A DNA stretch of 64,000 nt from Dillenia suffruticosa (lineage: Eukaryota > Streptophyta > Magnoliopsida > Dilleniales > Dilleniaceae): NCBI GenBank assembly GCA_033439265.1, contig JAVTVX010000015.1:10001-74000 (forward strand). The letters run 5' to 3'. This document shows, piece by piece, positions 49,201 through 61,500 of this stretch. A model generated the notes under the pieces. That model made no database searches, was not told the origin of the DNA, and saw only the letters and a program-made list of their open reading frames with translations. Within the stretch, counting starts at the first letter, position 1; the number at the start of each line of letters is the position of its first letter. The position numbers and the translations under genes were made by a program.

Positions 49201-52127
49201 CAAATATAAATCCAAATTGATTTTGAGATACATTTATTTTCGATCTCAATCTCAATCTCTGCTCTCACTCTTTCTTATAATTTAATAGTATGACTCATAA
49301 ATTTAATTCCTCTATAGTTGGAGCAATTTTGTATATCTTTTTTATTCTTATATAACAGTATAATTATACTCTTCCTCCATATTTTGGGAATGCGCTTGAT
49401 TTGCCAAATTTTGTTGAAAATATCCGTTAATATTATCATACTAAATTCACCTAAACACTTCCACACTTTTACGGGAATGTCATGAGGTCCTATGGTTTCA
49501 TTATTCTTCATTCTTTTTAAAACCTCCTTTACTTCATGGGGACGAATTTTACGTTTAAAATCTCTATTAATCTCTTTTATAAGTATTTCGATATTTCATA
49601 TATCTGTTGTACTCTTAACATTGAAATGATTATCAAAATAATTTATCCAATGCTTTCTTATATTCTCATTCTTTATAAGTATATTATTGATTCCATTCTT
49701 AATATACCTAACACCATTTAAATCTTTTCTCTTTCTTTCTCTTATTTTGGTAATTCTTTAGATCTCTCTTTCTCCGTCTTTAATCTCCAATCTCTTGTAT
49801 AGTTTATTATACACCCTACTCTTTGATTCTTGGATAATGTTTCTCATATCTTTTTTTGTACTTTTACATTTTTCATATACATCGCTGTTACTATTATTTT
49901 TAAGATTCCTATAACACTATCGTTTGGTCTAGATAACAGCTTGTATTTTTTCGTTCCACCACCATAATTTCTTTCCTACTGGTGTCTGACTCTTAGATAC
50001 ACCAAGAACTTCCCTACCTATATTCTTAATATTAATAGACATCTCTTTCTACATTGTTTTCAAATCATAATTAGTGGATCAATTTGCTAGTTGAATTAAT
50101 TTATCTCTAAATGTCTTCACCTTTTTTTCTTTTAGATTCCACCACTTAATTCCTAACTCCACAAATAGATGATACTTCTTTTGTCTTTTAGACACACGTA
50201 TATCTAAAACTAGAAGTCTATACTGAATTGTCACACTCTCTTCTAGTATAACCTTACAATCCTTATAAGTCATTCTATCACATCTTCTAGTGAAAAAGAA
50301 ATCTATTTGATTAACATTAGACTCACTTCTATATATAACTAAGTGCACGTCTTTTTTCTTAAACATGATATTTACAACAATCAAATCAAATGTTGTAGCA
50401 AACTCTAAAATAATAACTCTTGCCTCATTCTTACTACTAAAACCAAAATTTCCATGTACGAGTTCGAATCTTTCATTTCTCTTTCCTACATGTCCATTTA
50501 AGGGGAAAACATAATAGGAGAAAAAGAAAAAAGCACGTACCTCTCCGTAAAGGGTTGACCCTGTCCCTCCTGAATGCTGGTGAGCTACACCGTATATGAC
50601 ATCACCACCAGTAGGTAAAATAAAGCTTGTTCTTTTGCAGTCAATGCAACCACCTTCAGACAGCCCAGCAACACTGCAAGACTGAACATCATACTCTACC
50701 TGCAGGAATGAGCTTGTGTTAAATATACATATGAATATGCAAAAAAAGCAAATCTGCCACCTTCGAATAATAGACTCATTTTATCTGTAACACTAACATG
50801 ACTATATTAGACACTTAGCCCTGAATCATCAAAATGCCATGTAAGGATCTAAACATGCGGACAACTTTTGAAATTCCAAATGGACTCCTACAAGACTTTT
50901 AACATGCTTCCCAAAACCAGCAGCCGGCCCTTAATAATTAAAATAAATAAGTTCAATGTGTACTGATTCTGAAGGCTATCATGACTGCCAAGGGTTCACT
51001 CCAGTGCTTTGCACTTATTCATCTTTTCAAATAATTAGTGTACAGGTCCTCTAAAGTTGGCTAGTACTTGATGTATTATATCTTGACTTTCCCTTGCAGC
51101 CCATTAGTTATGTGTTTGATAGAGCATTTTTAATGATTTTTATCGTATTATATGAACCTCTTATCTGGTCAAAGTGAAATCTTCCTCTGCATTAGCCTAT
51201 CACACGGTAGAATGAAAGAAAGAAATTGATTAGATCTGGGTACAACAGCTAGGAACTTGCCAAGTGAAGTTCAATTACCTTGCAATTATTTCTTGCCTCT
51301 GAATCTGTTGAAGTGTTCAACTTTGTCCAAGTGTCAGTGACATCAAATATGTAAATTTTAACAGGAATAATACGGTCATCCCAATCAACCCAATGCACAG
51401 TATATTTCAGGTATAGGCTTCTCGCAGAACCTTCAAAACCCTCTTTGACCCTGCATTGCATCTTATCATAGCAACATAACAAGCCTCCTTCATAACCCGA
51501 TCGTATAGGTCGGCCATATCTATCCTCTGTAACATTATAAAGATCACACTTGCATTCAGTGCATTCTAATTTATCTTCAACACCGCGCGTATCAATAGCG
51601 TGGACATTAAGCAACCATTTCTCTTCATACCCATCAGGAATATCTAGTGGATTACCAACTTCAATTCCATAAGGATACGGCACATGGGTTGTAGTTCTTC
51701 TCGTTTCAGATCCAAGGCCAAAATACTGTCCAAGGACATCATCACATAGGCCACTGTTTCTAACTGGAATTATATCTGACTGATTCCGAGACAGATCTAA
51801 ATCTAGCTGTGCAATGTTTTCACCTTTGCGCACATAGTATCTTACCACAACCCAGTGGTGGAGATAAGTTTCCTGAAGGGAGACAGGATTACCTGCCTCA
51901 TCAACCACTTCAGCATTGAAGCTCTTTAGAGCAATGTGGCCTCTCGGAAAGTCAATGTCATGGTAGTGTTTGTCGACCACTGATCCTGGTCCAAGAACAA
52001 ACTTTGGGGATAGAAAGACAGCAGATTTCGCAGCATTCTCATCAACCAGAGCTCCCCTAAGTTGCACTCTTACTAAGAACAACAGTAACAGAAAAGAAAG
52101 ATATGAAACGCAGAAATGGTGCCACAT
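43294..52127 (-). CDS. stress up-regulated Nod19 (SURNod19) family protein
   Basis: Four exons (51279-52127, 50541-50699, 43723-43986, 43294-43428) join in phase 0 with GT-AG sites into 1407 nt, 468 aa. The family is plant-specific, found first as nodule- and stress-induced cDNAs; no biochemical function is established. Residues 1 to about 26 form a signal peptide (MWHHFCVSYLSFLLLLFLVR). The body has conserved blocks SPKFVLGPGSVVDKHYHDI, HHWVVVRYY, a Cys-rich section (LECTECKCDLYNVTE, LLCCYDKMQC), YTVHWVDWDDRIIPVKIYIF, YGVAHQHSGGTGSTLYGE and GEEPGNEAGYIVGMSTCYP. A hydrophobic helix at about 435-454 precedes a short basic tail, so it is probably a single-pass membrane protein. Candidate N-glycosylation sites include NQS, NVT and NYS. 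Met at 52127 was preferred over an upstream in-frame ATG because it starts the signal peptide and follows a possible intron acceptor (TTTGCAG). Intron 2 is 6.6 kb and holds an RTE LINE. Confidence 0.95.
45010..45430. repeat. diverged tandem duplication in Nod19 intron 2
   Basis: Segments at about 45020-45200 and 45235-45425 share the order of several strings (AGTATGGTTCC, TTTCTTCTCTAG / TTTCTTTTCTAG, TACAAAAC-TGA). Similarity is modest and was judged by eye. Confidence 0.45.
47938..50505 (-). mobile_element. RTE-clade LINE, 5'-truncated, in Nod19 intron 2
   Basis: The minus strand encodes, with stops, the end of an endonuclease (ELVHGNFGFSSKNEA, VNQIDFFFTRRCDR), a thumb/linker block (GPHDIPVKVWKCLGEFSMII, KNKKDIQNCSNYRGIKFMSH), the reverse transcriptase core (NQFGFIFERSTTESINLL, FIDLEKAYDRIRRDVLWW) and a C-terminal WFEHVQRKLKDAQVRKAE. 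It ends in the RTE-type tail: ACTCCAAACTATTAGGATTA, then a (TTG)n run (47938-47960). Intact catalytic residues past the core are not seen. It is inserted in the same direction as the host gene. Confidence 0.9.
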
Positions 52128-52484
52128 TTTTCCTGCAAATCTAAATTTTGTTACAGTTAGCGCTCTAGTTTTAGGCCATATATAAAGTAAGCACTCCATC
52201 CAACTTACTGTAAATTAGCAAATGAATCCCCAGATTATTTCAGAACAAGGAAATAAAAAATTGTTGAGATACAGGTGAAGCAAAACTCCTATTTTTAATG
52301 CTTCACATAATATATCACCGAAGCGTTGCAGACGCTTACAAATTAACAACATTGACTAGTTTATTAAGTTGTTGGAACGTTTGGGAGAAACAAGGGCAAT
52401 TAAATTAATTGAGCAGGCCAATGTTCTATTTGGTAATCTTGTATGGCTATATTCATGTCCTGATTAGGTAGAAGTGGGACAACT

Positions 52485-52642
52485 TGGGTATGAATAGGGT
52501 AGGGTAAAACCCTACCGTATCCTTCATCAGTTCCAAAATCTCTACCCTTATCGTGCCCTATGAGAAACTCTACCCTACCATTATCCTACCCTAATTTTAG
52601 GTTGTGTACAAGGTAAACCCGTAGAACCTATCGTTTTCCAAA

Positions 52643-52691
<49 letters not shown>

Positions 52692-53453
52692 CTCTTGGAG
52701 CAATACTTTAATAAAATTAAAATTTGAACTCCAGCTTTTTAAATAAAAATTTTCACATTTTTATATTCTTTAAATTTCAACAAATGTTAATTCCAAAAAT
52801 TTTTTTAAAAATTGTTACTGATCTTAATTTAAACTCAATAAAAATTATGAAATTTAAGTCACCGTCACTAAAATATTCAAAGTAAAACTAATTAACTGGT
52901 AAATAGTCATAAATAATATTATAATAAGTTCAAATCTAAAATACGAAAATATTCATTAATCTAGTACAACTCAAAATGGACTTTTGATAGAAAAACATAA
53001 AATTATGAACTATTTTCATTCAAGAAGCTTCTTGTGTTTGTAATACTAATAGAATTAGAACTTGCAAATGAAATAGAATTAGAACTTGCAAATATGTAAC
53101 AAAGAAAAGAACTTGCAAATGAAATAATTGCAATCAAAGATTTGATACTCGTAATAGTAATAATAGTTGGAAGTTGAAACTTACAAATAGATGATTAACC
53201 ATCCACTCTATTTTTAAATTGATTATTCTTATGTAAACAAAAATTGACTATTCATTTTTTTTATCAAAATTTATTTTTTTTTAAAATTTACATAGGGATT
53301 TTTACCCTACCCTATCAAACTTATGGTAGGTACAGAGTTTTGAACCATACCCTACCCAATGACAAAACCGTACCCCGCGAGAAAAGTATACCCTACCCTA
53401 TTGCAGTGGGTTAGGGTCGGATAAAGGTTCACCTTATCCATTTGTTCACCCCT
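52485..53453. mobile_element. non-coding AT-rich transposon-like insertion with weak terminal inverted repeats
   Basis: The left end (GGGTATGAATAGGGTAGGGT) and the reverse complement of the right end (AGGGGTGAACAAATGGATAA) share a GGGT-TGAA / GGGT-GAAC type start, and both ends contain repeated CCTACCCTA strings. The interior is AT-rich with a TA run (52647-52689) and short GAACTTGCAAAT repeats (about 53055-53120). The ends resemble plant hAT-type non-autonomous elements, but 8-bp target duplications were not found. A 29-bp direct repeat flanks the block (52456-52484 and 53512-53540). Confidence 0.45.
52647..52689. repeat. (TA)n microsatellite
   Basis: About 20 uninterrupted TA units. Confidence 0.9.
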
Positions 53454-54107
53454 AATAAGAACGGATTATAGCGTAGGAATTTGCTCTAAACTACAAACAG
53501 CAATTCGATTTCCTGATTAGGAAGAAGTGGGACAACTTTTGCAACTTTGATTTCATTCTTTAGACTTGCGTCGAGATAAGAACCTAGAAAAAATGTATTG
53601 TAGTGTGAGAATCAACTCTACACTGCAAATAGCAATTCGATTTCAATCATCGGAGGTGGAACCAAAAAAAGGAGTTCATCTTGCTCTTTTTATCAGCTTT
53701 GCTTGAGGAAGCTGGTGAGTAAGCGAGAATCCAGATGCAGAAATATACAGCGTACTGACACATGCATATATGCATACACACAGATACATATGCATATACC
53801 TGGGAGGCGGAGACCTAAGTGGAGGACGAGAAACAGAGATTCCAGATTGGATTGGCTTGGCTTGGCCTGCGGATTGGATAGGACCTGCAGTGTGCTCAGC
53901 ACTTTGGCAAGGGGGAAAGAAGGGCCCGCACCACAGCAACTATCATACGTACCTAAACTGCAAGAGCGGAGAAATCCACGAATCCTAGATTTCATACTTT
54001 AGTTTAAAATGTGTCGTTTTCGTTGAAATGGAGAAATAGAATCGGTCGGAGGCGTGTGCGTCAGCGATGACGTACTAGTTCCCCGCTCCGCACCTGTACG
54101 CGGTTTC
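53454..54107. other. intergenic, short tandem duplication, no gene
   Basis: GCAATTCGATTT recurs at about 53501 and 53631, with related sequence before each copy, giving a diverged ~130-bp tandem repeat. This could be distal promoter of the Nod19 gene. Open frames here lack family features. Confidence 0.45.
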
Positions 54108-54181
54108 AATCCCTTCACGGCGTAACCCAAAAAAAAAAAACAAAAAGAAAAAGAAAAAGAAAAAGAAAATCCCTTCACGGC
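54108..54181 (+). mobile_element. poly(A)-only retrotransposition scar with 14-bp TSD
   Basis: A perfect 14-bp direct repeat AATCCCTTCACGGC (54108-54121 and 54168-54181) flanks a 46-nt insert that is GTAACCC followed by an A-rich tail with regular AAAAAG units. It is the hallmark of an extremely 5'-truncated SINE or LINE copy. The scar at 11369-11424 also has ACCC before its A tail. Confidence 0.8.
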
Positions 54182-54829
54182 AGCTCGATCTTCCACTCAC
54201 CAACCAAGACCACACGTACCAGTCATTGGCATTAGTCAAACTACCAATTGTGAAAAGAGTCACGCAACCTCCTGCGCTACAATTAGTGCACGAGTCACCA
54301 TATTACGTAATTTTGGAATAAACTAGCGGACCACGATAGTGTTTGTCGAAAAAAAATAAAAATAATTATAATTTATGATATTTATAATATAATTATCAAA
54401 TTATTTAGTACCATCTAAAATATAAAAATTTTGATTATAATAAATTATTTTGATAATTTTAAAATCCAGAGCTTTTAAATTTTAAAATCAAAACAACGAA
54501 TCTATCATATTTTTTAAATTTACGTTAACTCACCGTACTCAAATCTAGAGTGTACAAGGTACATTTAAGTTTTAAAAATAAAGCGAGAGATAGAAATGAC
54601 GAACAAATACAAAGTAGGCACACATACGGTTCAAATAACTTTTTGATTACTTTAGAGAGAGATCACATATTAGTCACTTGAGAGAACAACCAAACTCATT
54701 AGTCTTTCTTTTTATACTTGGAGTTAGCGTGACATGTTCACGAGATGTAGATTGTATTTTTTCATTATTCAAATATTTATTAGACATATAATTAACTCAA
54801 TATCTAAATTAAATTATTGTCTAAATCAA

Positions 54830-56520
54830 TAAAAAAATATGACATATATTAATTACGGAGAAAAAAAAGAGATTAACCACTGGATTTCGAAAAAAGATCA
54901 ACGAATGACATAAAAAAAAAAGGATAATAAGTGGAGTAAAATGGTAATAAAAAGATAACGTCAGTGGAGGAAAAAAAGTAAAAGGAAAAAAATTTATGTT
55001 AAAAAAAGACAAAAAATTTAAAAGGAAAAAAAGGGGTAAAAAAAAAAAACAAGAATCTGAATGGAAAAAAACTCATGATATAAAAATAAAGAGATAATAA
55101 TCTATGGAGCAAAAAAGAGAAAAACTTATGTTAAAAAAAAATAGAGGATTTAAGCGAAAAAAAAAAAGAATGGATCCAAAAAAAAAATAGCAGTGACATA
55201 AATGGACAAGTGTGGCCAAAAAATGGAAGAAACCTATGTTCTAAAAAATGAAAAACTTATGGGAAAAAAAGGATAAAAGATAAAAAGAAAAATGGTAAAA
55301 AATAAAAAAAAGGAAGGATTTCAATGAAAAAAAAAACCATAATCTAAAAATAAAAAGATGACAATCCGTGCGGCAAAAAAAAAACAAAAAGGAAAAAATT
55401 TATATTAAAAAAAACGAATGAGTCAATAAAAAAAAGAGCAAGGACCTGAATAAACAAATGGGGCAAAAAAATTAGGGAAAAAACCTATATCCAAAAAACC
55501 TAAGAGAAAAAATTGGGTAAAAAAATAAAAAGAAGAATGGATTGAATGAAAAAAATGGACAAAAAAGGAAGGTCCTGGATAAAAAAAATAAAAAAATAAA
55601 TAAAAAGAACTATAGTCTAAAAATAAAGAATGACCATTCAAGCGCGCTATGGACAAGTGGGGTAGAAAAAAAAAAAGAAGAGAAAATACTATGTCAAAAT
55701 GAGTTAAATGAAAAAAAGGGGTAAAAAATAAAAAAATCAATGATCTGAATGAAAAAATTGGTCAAAAAGAAGGATATGAATGGAAAAAAAAAAAAACTAT
55801 GATCAACAAGTGAGGCAAAAAATAAAAGGGGAAATAACTTATGTTCAAAAAAAGAAAAAAGCAAAGCAACTATGCAAAAAACAAAATCGGTTAAAAAAAA
55901 TAAAAAGAGAATGAATCCAAATAAAAAAACCAAGTCAAAAAAAGGAAGAATTTGAAAGAAAAAATGATCTGAATAAAACAAAATGAGATTCCAAAAATAT
56001 GAGATGACCAAAACCCTTCCCCATTTTTCTGTTATCTTTAGACAAGCAGGGTCAAAAAACAAAAAAAAAAAAAAGAAAAACCTTTGTCCAAAAAAATAAA
56101 GGATTTAAACAAAAAATAAAATTGGGTAAAAAAATAAAAAGAGAAATGACTCGAGCAGGAAAAAAGGTAAAAAACAGATGAACTTAAATGAAAAAAAAAA
56201 GAACCTAAATAAAAAAAAAAAAACTAGGGGTAAAAAAAAAACATGGAACAACCATACCCTTGAGCGTTCTTTTTTTATATTACATATAGATATATAGAAT
56301 CTATAGATATATAGATAGAAAAATAAAAAAGAAAAGACCCAAATAAACAAACGGGTCTAATAATAAGAAGAGAAAAGATCCAAATAAAAAAAGACCGGAT
56401 AAAAAAAAGATGATAGATTTGAACGAAAAAAGGACCTGCATGAAAAAAAAATAGGGTTTAGAAAATATGGGAAGGCTCTGAATGAAAGAAAAAAAAAAAA
56501 AAAAAAAAAAAAAGTGGTCA
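54830..56520. repeat. 1.7 kb A-rich degenerate repeat tract
   Basis: On the plus strand almost every 10-20 bases contain an A-run of 5-15, joined by a small vocabulary of linkers: GATCTGAATG, GGGGTAAAAAATAAAAAG, ACCTATGTTC, GACAAGTGGGG. T and C are rare. This points to a decayed tandem repeat rather than chance AT-richness. Open frames through it on the minus strand are only Phe/Leu/Ser runs. Confidence 0.75.
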
Positions 56521-57279
56521 CGTGAGGGGGTATGGTCACATGCTTGGACAATCACACCCAAGCCCCTTTTAAGTTATATATATATAAAAGAACGTGGCTT
56601 ATTCCCTAAAACACGTAAACTATTCATTTAAAAAAATAAAAACAAAGGAAGAGGTTAGAACTGATTTATAAAGAAACCCTATATGAATATCACACTTTAA
56701 GAAATAATACAGCTCACAAGTTGGAGAACATAATTCATAGTATTCAAGATGTATTGACAGTCCTGTTTTGATAAGAATATCACAGTTATTCCCCTCTTTG
56801 TGAACAAAAAGCATCTGATGCACCAACGTACTACGGATTATCTCTTGATACTCCCAGATGATATGATATCTTCCGTGTGAGAGAATTACATAGGAGGTGA
56901 GACTTAACATAAGCTCAGTTGAGTAAATCTCAAAAATAACTATGAAAAACTGTACGACTCAAAAGAAATAGGCTCTCTCTAACTCTACATAGTTTAGTAG
57001 TAAACAAATCTGAAAACCCTAGATTCTCTATGAATCCCTAAACCTATAAGTCATCCTAGTCTCTAAGAAGACCCCCTACACTTACTACCTGGGAAGTAAT
57101 CTTTGAGGACCCATCTATATTTAGCTTATAAAAACCCGAGGGCAAAGGAATCCATCTTATCCAACATCCTGTACAAGGTGAAGTCTATGCTCGAAAATAA
57201 CTAAAGGCAATAACTGTAATACTTTCTCGAGAGAAAATTATATGCTTAAAACACTTCTATATCGAGTTTTCAAAATGGC
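56521..57279. other. intergenic, no gene seen
   Basis: No coding exon or RNA gene recognised. It could include the 3' end of the adjacent LINE, but no poly(A) tail was identified. Confidence 0.4.
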
Positions 57280-57800
57280 CTATAAAGTGTACACAAAGCA
57301 AATGATCCATAGAGGGTCCCTATAAAGAGCATGGGACTTGTAGTTCCAGACTAACGCTCCTTCATTGGTAGACTCTTCATCACCATCCTCAAAAGGGAGG
57401 ATGTAAGTTGAATCCGATCCCAAACCTGACAAACAAGGGCACAATCTCGAAATAAAAAAATACATTTCTCCGACCTTTCTTGACAAAGGGGGCATCGTGG
57501 ATTGTCCGTGAGACCCCGATGACACTGAGCGGTGTTGGCCATCAGAGTATCATTGTATATAAGTCAAACCAGGACTTTAACTCATTCCTGACACTTCAAT
57601 CTCCAAACGTACCTCCATGAGATAGTCAGGGGACTAACAAGATCCTCTAGACGACAAACAGTGGAATAAGCTGATCGTATCGAGAATATACCTATGAAGT
57701 CTCTTGTACAGCATACTAAGTCCAAAGCTTCTGAGATATGAGGAACTAAAATAGTCCACATCTCCTCCACGTCTTATCCCATTGCCTATCCATAGTAATA
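57280..57800 (-). mobile_element. LINE 3' fragment (zf-RVT zinc-binding region)
   Basis: On the minus strand: FSIRSAYSTVCRLEDLV, SWRYVWRLKCQE, then CHRGLTDNPRCPLCQERSEK and FRDCALVCQVWDRIQ, the typical zinc-binding segment after the reverse transcriptase of plant LINEs. Frameshifts split it. The gypsy element begins about 170 bp further right. Confidence 0.75.
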
Positions 57801-57965
57801 AACTGATGTACCCATGAAGTTATTGGGGAACTCGAAACCCCACTAGTGATCCTCTCAATAATGGACCCTCTCCAACCTAATGATCCTCCCAAAATTTGAT
57901 ATCCTGCCCATTTGTAGAGAATTTGCCCATAGGAGATTGGGTAATGGTTGGGTTGCAAGTGGCTG

Positions 57966-58535
57966 TGTAAAGTAGATGGGATATAGGTGGTGTGCACCTT
58001 ACTTCACAGCACTTATGTCTTATGAAGAAAGCTAGTTAGGTAGAGGAAAGGTTGGATGGATGGACGCTTAAGGGACTTGGATATAGCTCGGTGATAAGCA
58101 AATCGTGGGCACACTACTTTACACCTAAAAGATCACTCAAATAGTATTGAACTTATGGATAATACTTGCTTTCCCTAAGCTCTAAGGATAAAAAGGTCTC
58201 TCTATGAAACGACTAAAATGTTATTGCTCCAATGTGATATCATTGGCTTGAGGAGGACATGCTTATTTATAGGATTTAGGGGAGTAGGAAGTACAAGGGT
58301 CACTTTAGATTTTAGTCACACAACTAAAAGACTCTTGATCTCTCTCATTAATATTTATTCTAGAATATAACTCTTGAGTTTATTACTATTCTAGGATACA
58401 ACCATGGGATTCTAACATGTGCTCCTTGTGTCTTGCCTCTTTAGTTATCTTGAGACTCTTGGCCTTTTAGCTTTCATAGGCCTACTCCTTTATTTCCTCC
58501 TATATTTATATCTTAGCTTCCCTTATATCTCATCC
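57966..58535 (-). repeat. 3' LTR of gypsy element
   Basis: Aligned by eye with 62996-63563. Shared strings include TATGTCTTATGAAGAA, AAGGGACTTGGATATA and CCTACTCCTTTATTT. Left boundary is set at TGTAAAGT; the right one is approximate. Confidence 0.8.
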
Positions 58536-61500
58536 ATTCCTAGATCTCCATCTTCATTAAATTCTGGCAAGGTGGCTGTAATTTTTTAAGGATCTCCTAC
58601 GTGTCTCCTTAACCAACTTATGTAGAAGACGGGGTGCACTTGTATGTTTGGTGGAAGATCCTTATAGGCTAACTTCCCGTACTTAGCCGTGATGAGATAG
58701 GGCCCATAATACTTAGCCTTAAACTTAGTCTTGGTAATGAAGATAGACTTATTCCCCCCACATTGAACTATTCTTGTGGCTGGTTATGGTCTTATAAGCT
58801 CTTTTGCCGGTTTTAAGCTTGCTTGAGATTGGCTTTGAGGTTCTCTAGCACCTTGTCTCTCATCTAGAGTTTGAAATCTACCATGTCATTGCTTGTGCTG
58901 CCTTTGGTGTAAGTAGGGAGACTAGGCAGTGGTTGGCCATAGAGTGCTTCAAATGGAGTCATGCAATTGAGGAGTAACGGCTTGTGTTGTACCAATACTC
59001 AGCCAAGATAAGAATTCCTCCCACTTCCTTGGGTTGTGATGAATGAAACACCTTAAATACTGTTCTGAATTTTGATTAGTGATCTCCGTTTGGCCATCTG
59101 TTTGCAGATGGTACACTGAATTTTGGGCCAGTTTAGTCCCATGGAGACGGAAAAACTCTTGGCAAAAGTTACTCATGAACAGCATATCCCAGTCGATGAT
59201 TATACTCCTCGGAACCCCGTGCAATTTTATCACATGATCAACATATAATTGAGCTATAGTCTTGGTGGTGAATGGATGAGAGATGGGGATAAAGTATGCA
59301 TACTTGGTAAGACGATCAACAACAACCAAGATGCTAGTGCAACCGTTGCTTGTCGGTAGCTCTTCGATAATATCCATGGTCATATCCTCCCATACATGTT
59401 GAGGAATATGAAGAGATCGGAGCAGTTCGTGAGGCTTGGCTAAGTTTTCTTTCGTTCTTAGATATGCATCGTATGCTCACATATATTGGTAACTTTCCTA
59501 CTTGATGCCTTCCTATGTGAAGCATCTGATAATCCTCATATATTTTTTGAACACTCCACTATGGCCTCATTCTTTGTTGTTGTGAAAATTTATAAGAGCT
59601 TGTTGTCTTAAGTCCTTAGCATTTTGTCCCTCCAAAGAAGTAGCATGTTCTTTAGTTCATAATGCACTTCCTCATAGTCATTGGTCTTCAATTTTTGAAC
59701 GATGTCTCGGCAATATGGGTCCTCTTGTAGGGCAACCTTGATTTCCTGTCATATACTCCATTCGAGTCCTAAAATAGCCATGATTATCTCACTATCTTCT
59801 CGGTATGATAAGGCATCAGTGACTCGGTTTTCTCCCCCGAGCCTATAGATCACTTCAAACTCGTAGCCTTAGAGTTTGGCTACCCCAGTTTCCTGCTACG
59901 GGGTGGTGATCTTTTGCTCCAATAAGATTTTAAGTGATTGATGATCGGTGAGGATTTTGAACTTCCGACCAAAGAGGTATGGTCTCCAAAAGAGAACAAC
60001 TTCAACGACTACAAATATTTCTTGGGCAAACACAGACCAAACTTTTTTTCTGAGGGTTGAAAGCTTTGCAAAAGAAGGCCAAAGATCTCCCATTTTGAAC
60101 CATGACAGTAGCAATGCCTATGGGGCTTGCATTGGTGTGTATTTCAAACTCTTGATTGGAATTGGACAAGGCTAGAATTAGCATAGTTGTCATGGCATAT
60201 TTGAGCTCTTTGAATGCCTTCTCTCCTTTTTCACTCCAAGTAAAAGAGTCCTTTTTAGCATGTTGGTTAGGGACCTAGCAAAGTTGTCATACCCCTTGAC
60301 AAATTTTCGATAATAGCTGGTGAGTTCAAGGAAGCCTTGGAGCTCCGTGAGTGATTTAGGCTTGAGCCATGAGAGCATAGCTTCTATTTTCTTTAGGTCA
60401 ACCTGCACACCATTGGTCACAATGATGTGGCCAACGTATTCCACCTTCTCTTGTCCTCATGAGCATTTGGAAAGCTTGATGTGGAAGTGATGTGTGGACA
60501 AGGTATTGAGCACTATCTACAAGTGTGCCAAGTGCTCTTGCCAAAACTTTGAATTAACAAGTATGCCATCAAAAAAAAAACCTTCTAAAGAATGATCTAA
60601 AAATCTCATTCATGCATGCTTGAAAGGTGCTAAATGCTTTGCACAATTTGAATGGCATTACCAAGTACTCGTAGTGGCCGTTGTGTGGCCAAAAGGCTAT
60701 TTTGTGCGCCTCATCTTCCTTCATCTAGATTTTGTGGTATTTGGACCTTAAATCCAGCTTGGTGAAGTGCTTAACTCCCCCAAGTTCATCTAGCATCTCA
60801 TGAATGGTGGTATTGGACACCGGTTTTTGATGGTGTCCTTGTTGAGAGCTCGATAGTCTATGCAGAACCTCCAAGACCCATCTTTTTTCTTAACTAACAA
60901 GATGGGGTTGGAGAAAGGGCTTGTGCTAGGACAAATAGGGCCATTGTTTGGCATCTCTTTGACCTGTTTCTTAATCTCTTCTTTCTAAAATTGAGCATAC
61001 CGGTAGGGCTATGTTTGATGGCTTGGTGTGGCTCCTTGAGATTGATTGAATGGTCAAAGACCTTTGGTGATAGAAGTGCCTTGGGCTCTTCAGTCACTTA
61101 TGGGAACTTGGCTAGCATGTCCCAAATTTCTCCAGGGATAGATGCTTCATGTGATGGCTCCTCATGTGTGGCAGAGGAAATTTGAACTGCATAGGGTTGG
61201 CCACCTTTGCAGATGATCCACTACATGCACGTGATCTCCATTCCTTTGGTTGTGACCTTGCTGTCCATTTTAAGATTTATCCACTTCCCTCGGTGCATGA
61301 ACTCCATTTTCATTTTTTTATAGTCGTACATGATTCTTCCAAGAGTCTCTAGCCACTACACACTTAACACAACATCCATTCTTATTAAGGGCAAAGAATA
61401 AAGATCAGTTTCAGTTGTATATCCTTGGATGCTTAGTGTGACATTGTGGTGGATCTTAGAGTATGGTAGCTTTTCTCCACTTGCTACTTTGACTTCAAAT

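Noticed and set aside
53693..54002. Overlapping frames of about 100 codons on both strands upstream of Nod19
   Set aside because: No family motif, and a CA/TA-repeat origin of the Tyr/Cys/Ile-rich part. More likely 5' flank or untranslated sequence.
55423..56561. Series of minus-strand frames of 80-120 codons rich in Phe, Leu and Ser
   Set aside because: They are translations of the A-rich tract and have no protein-like composition.
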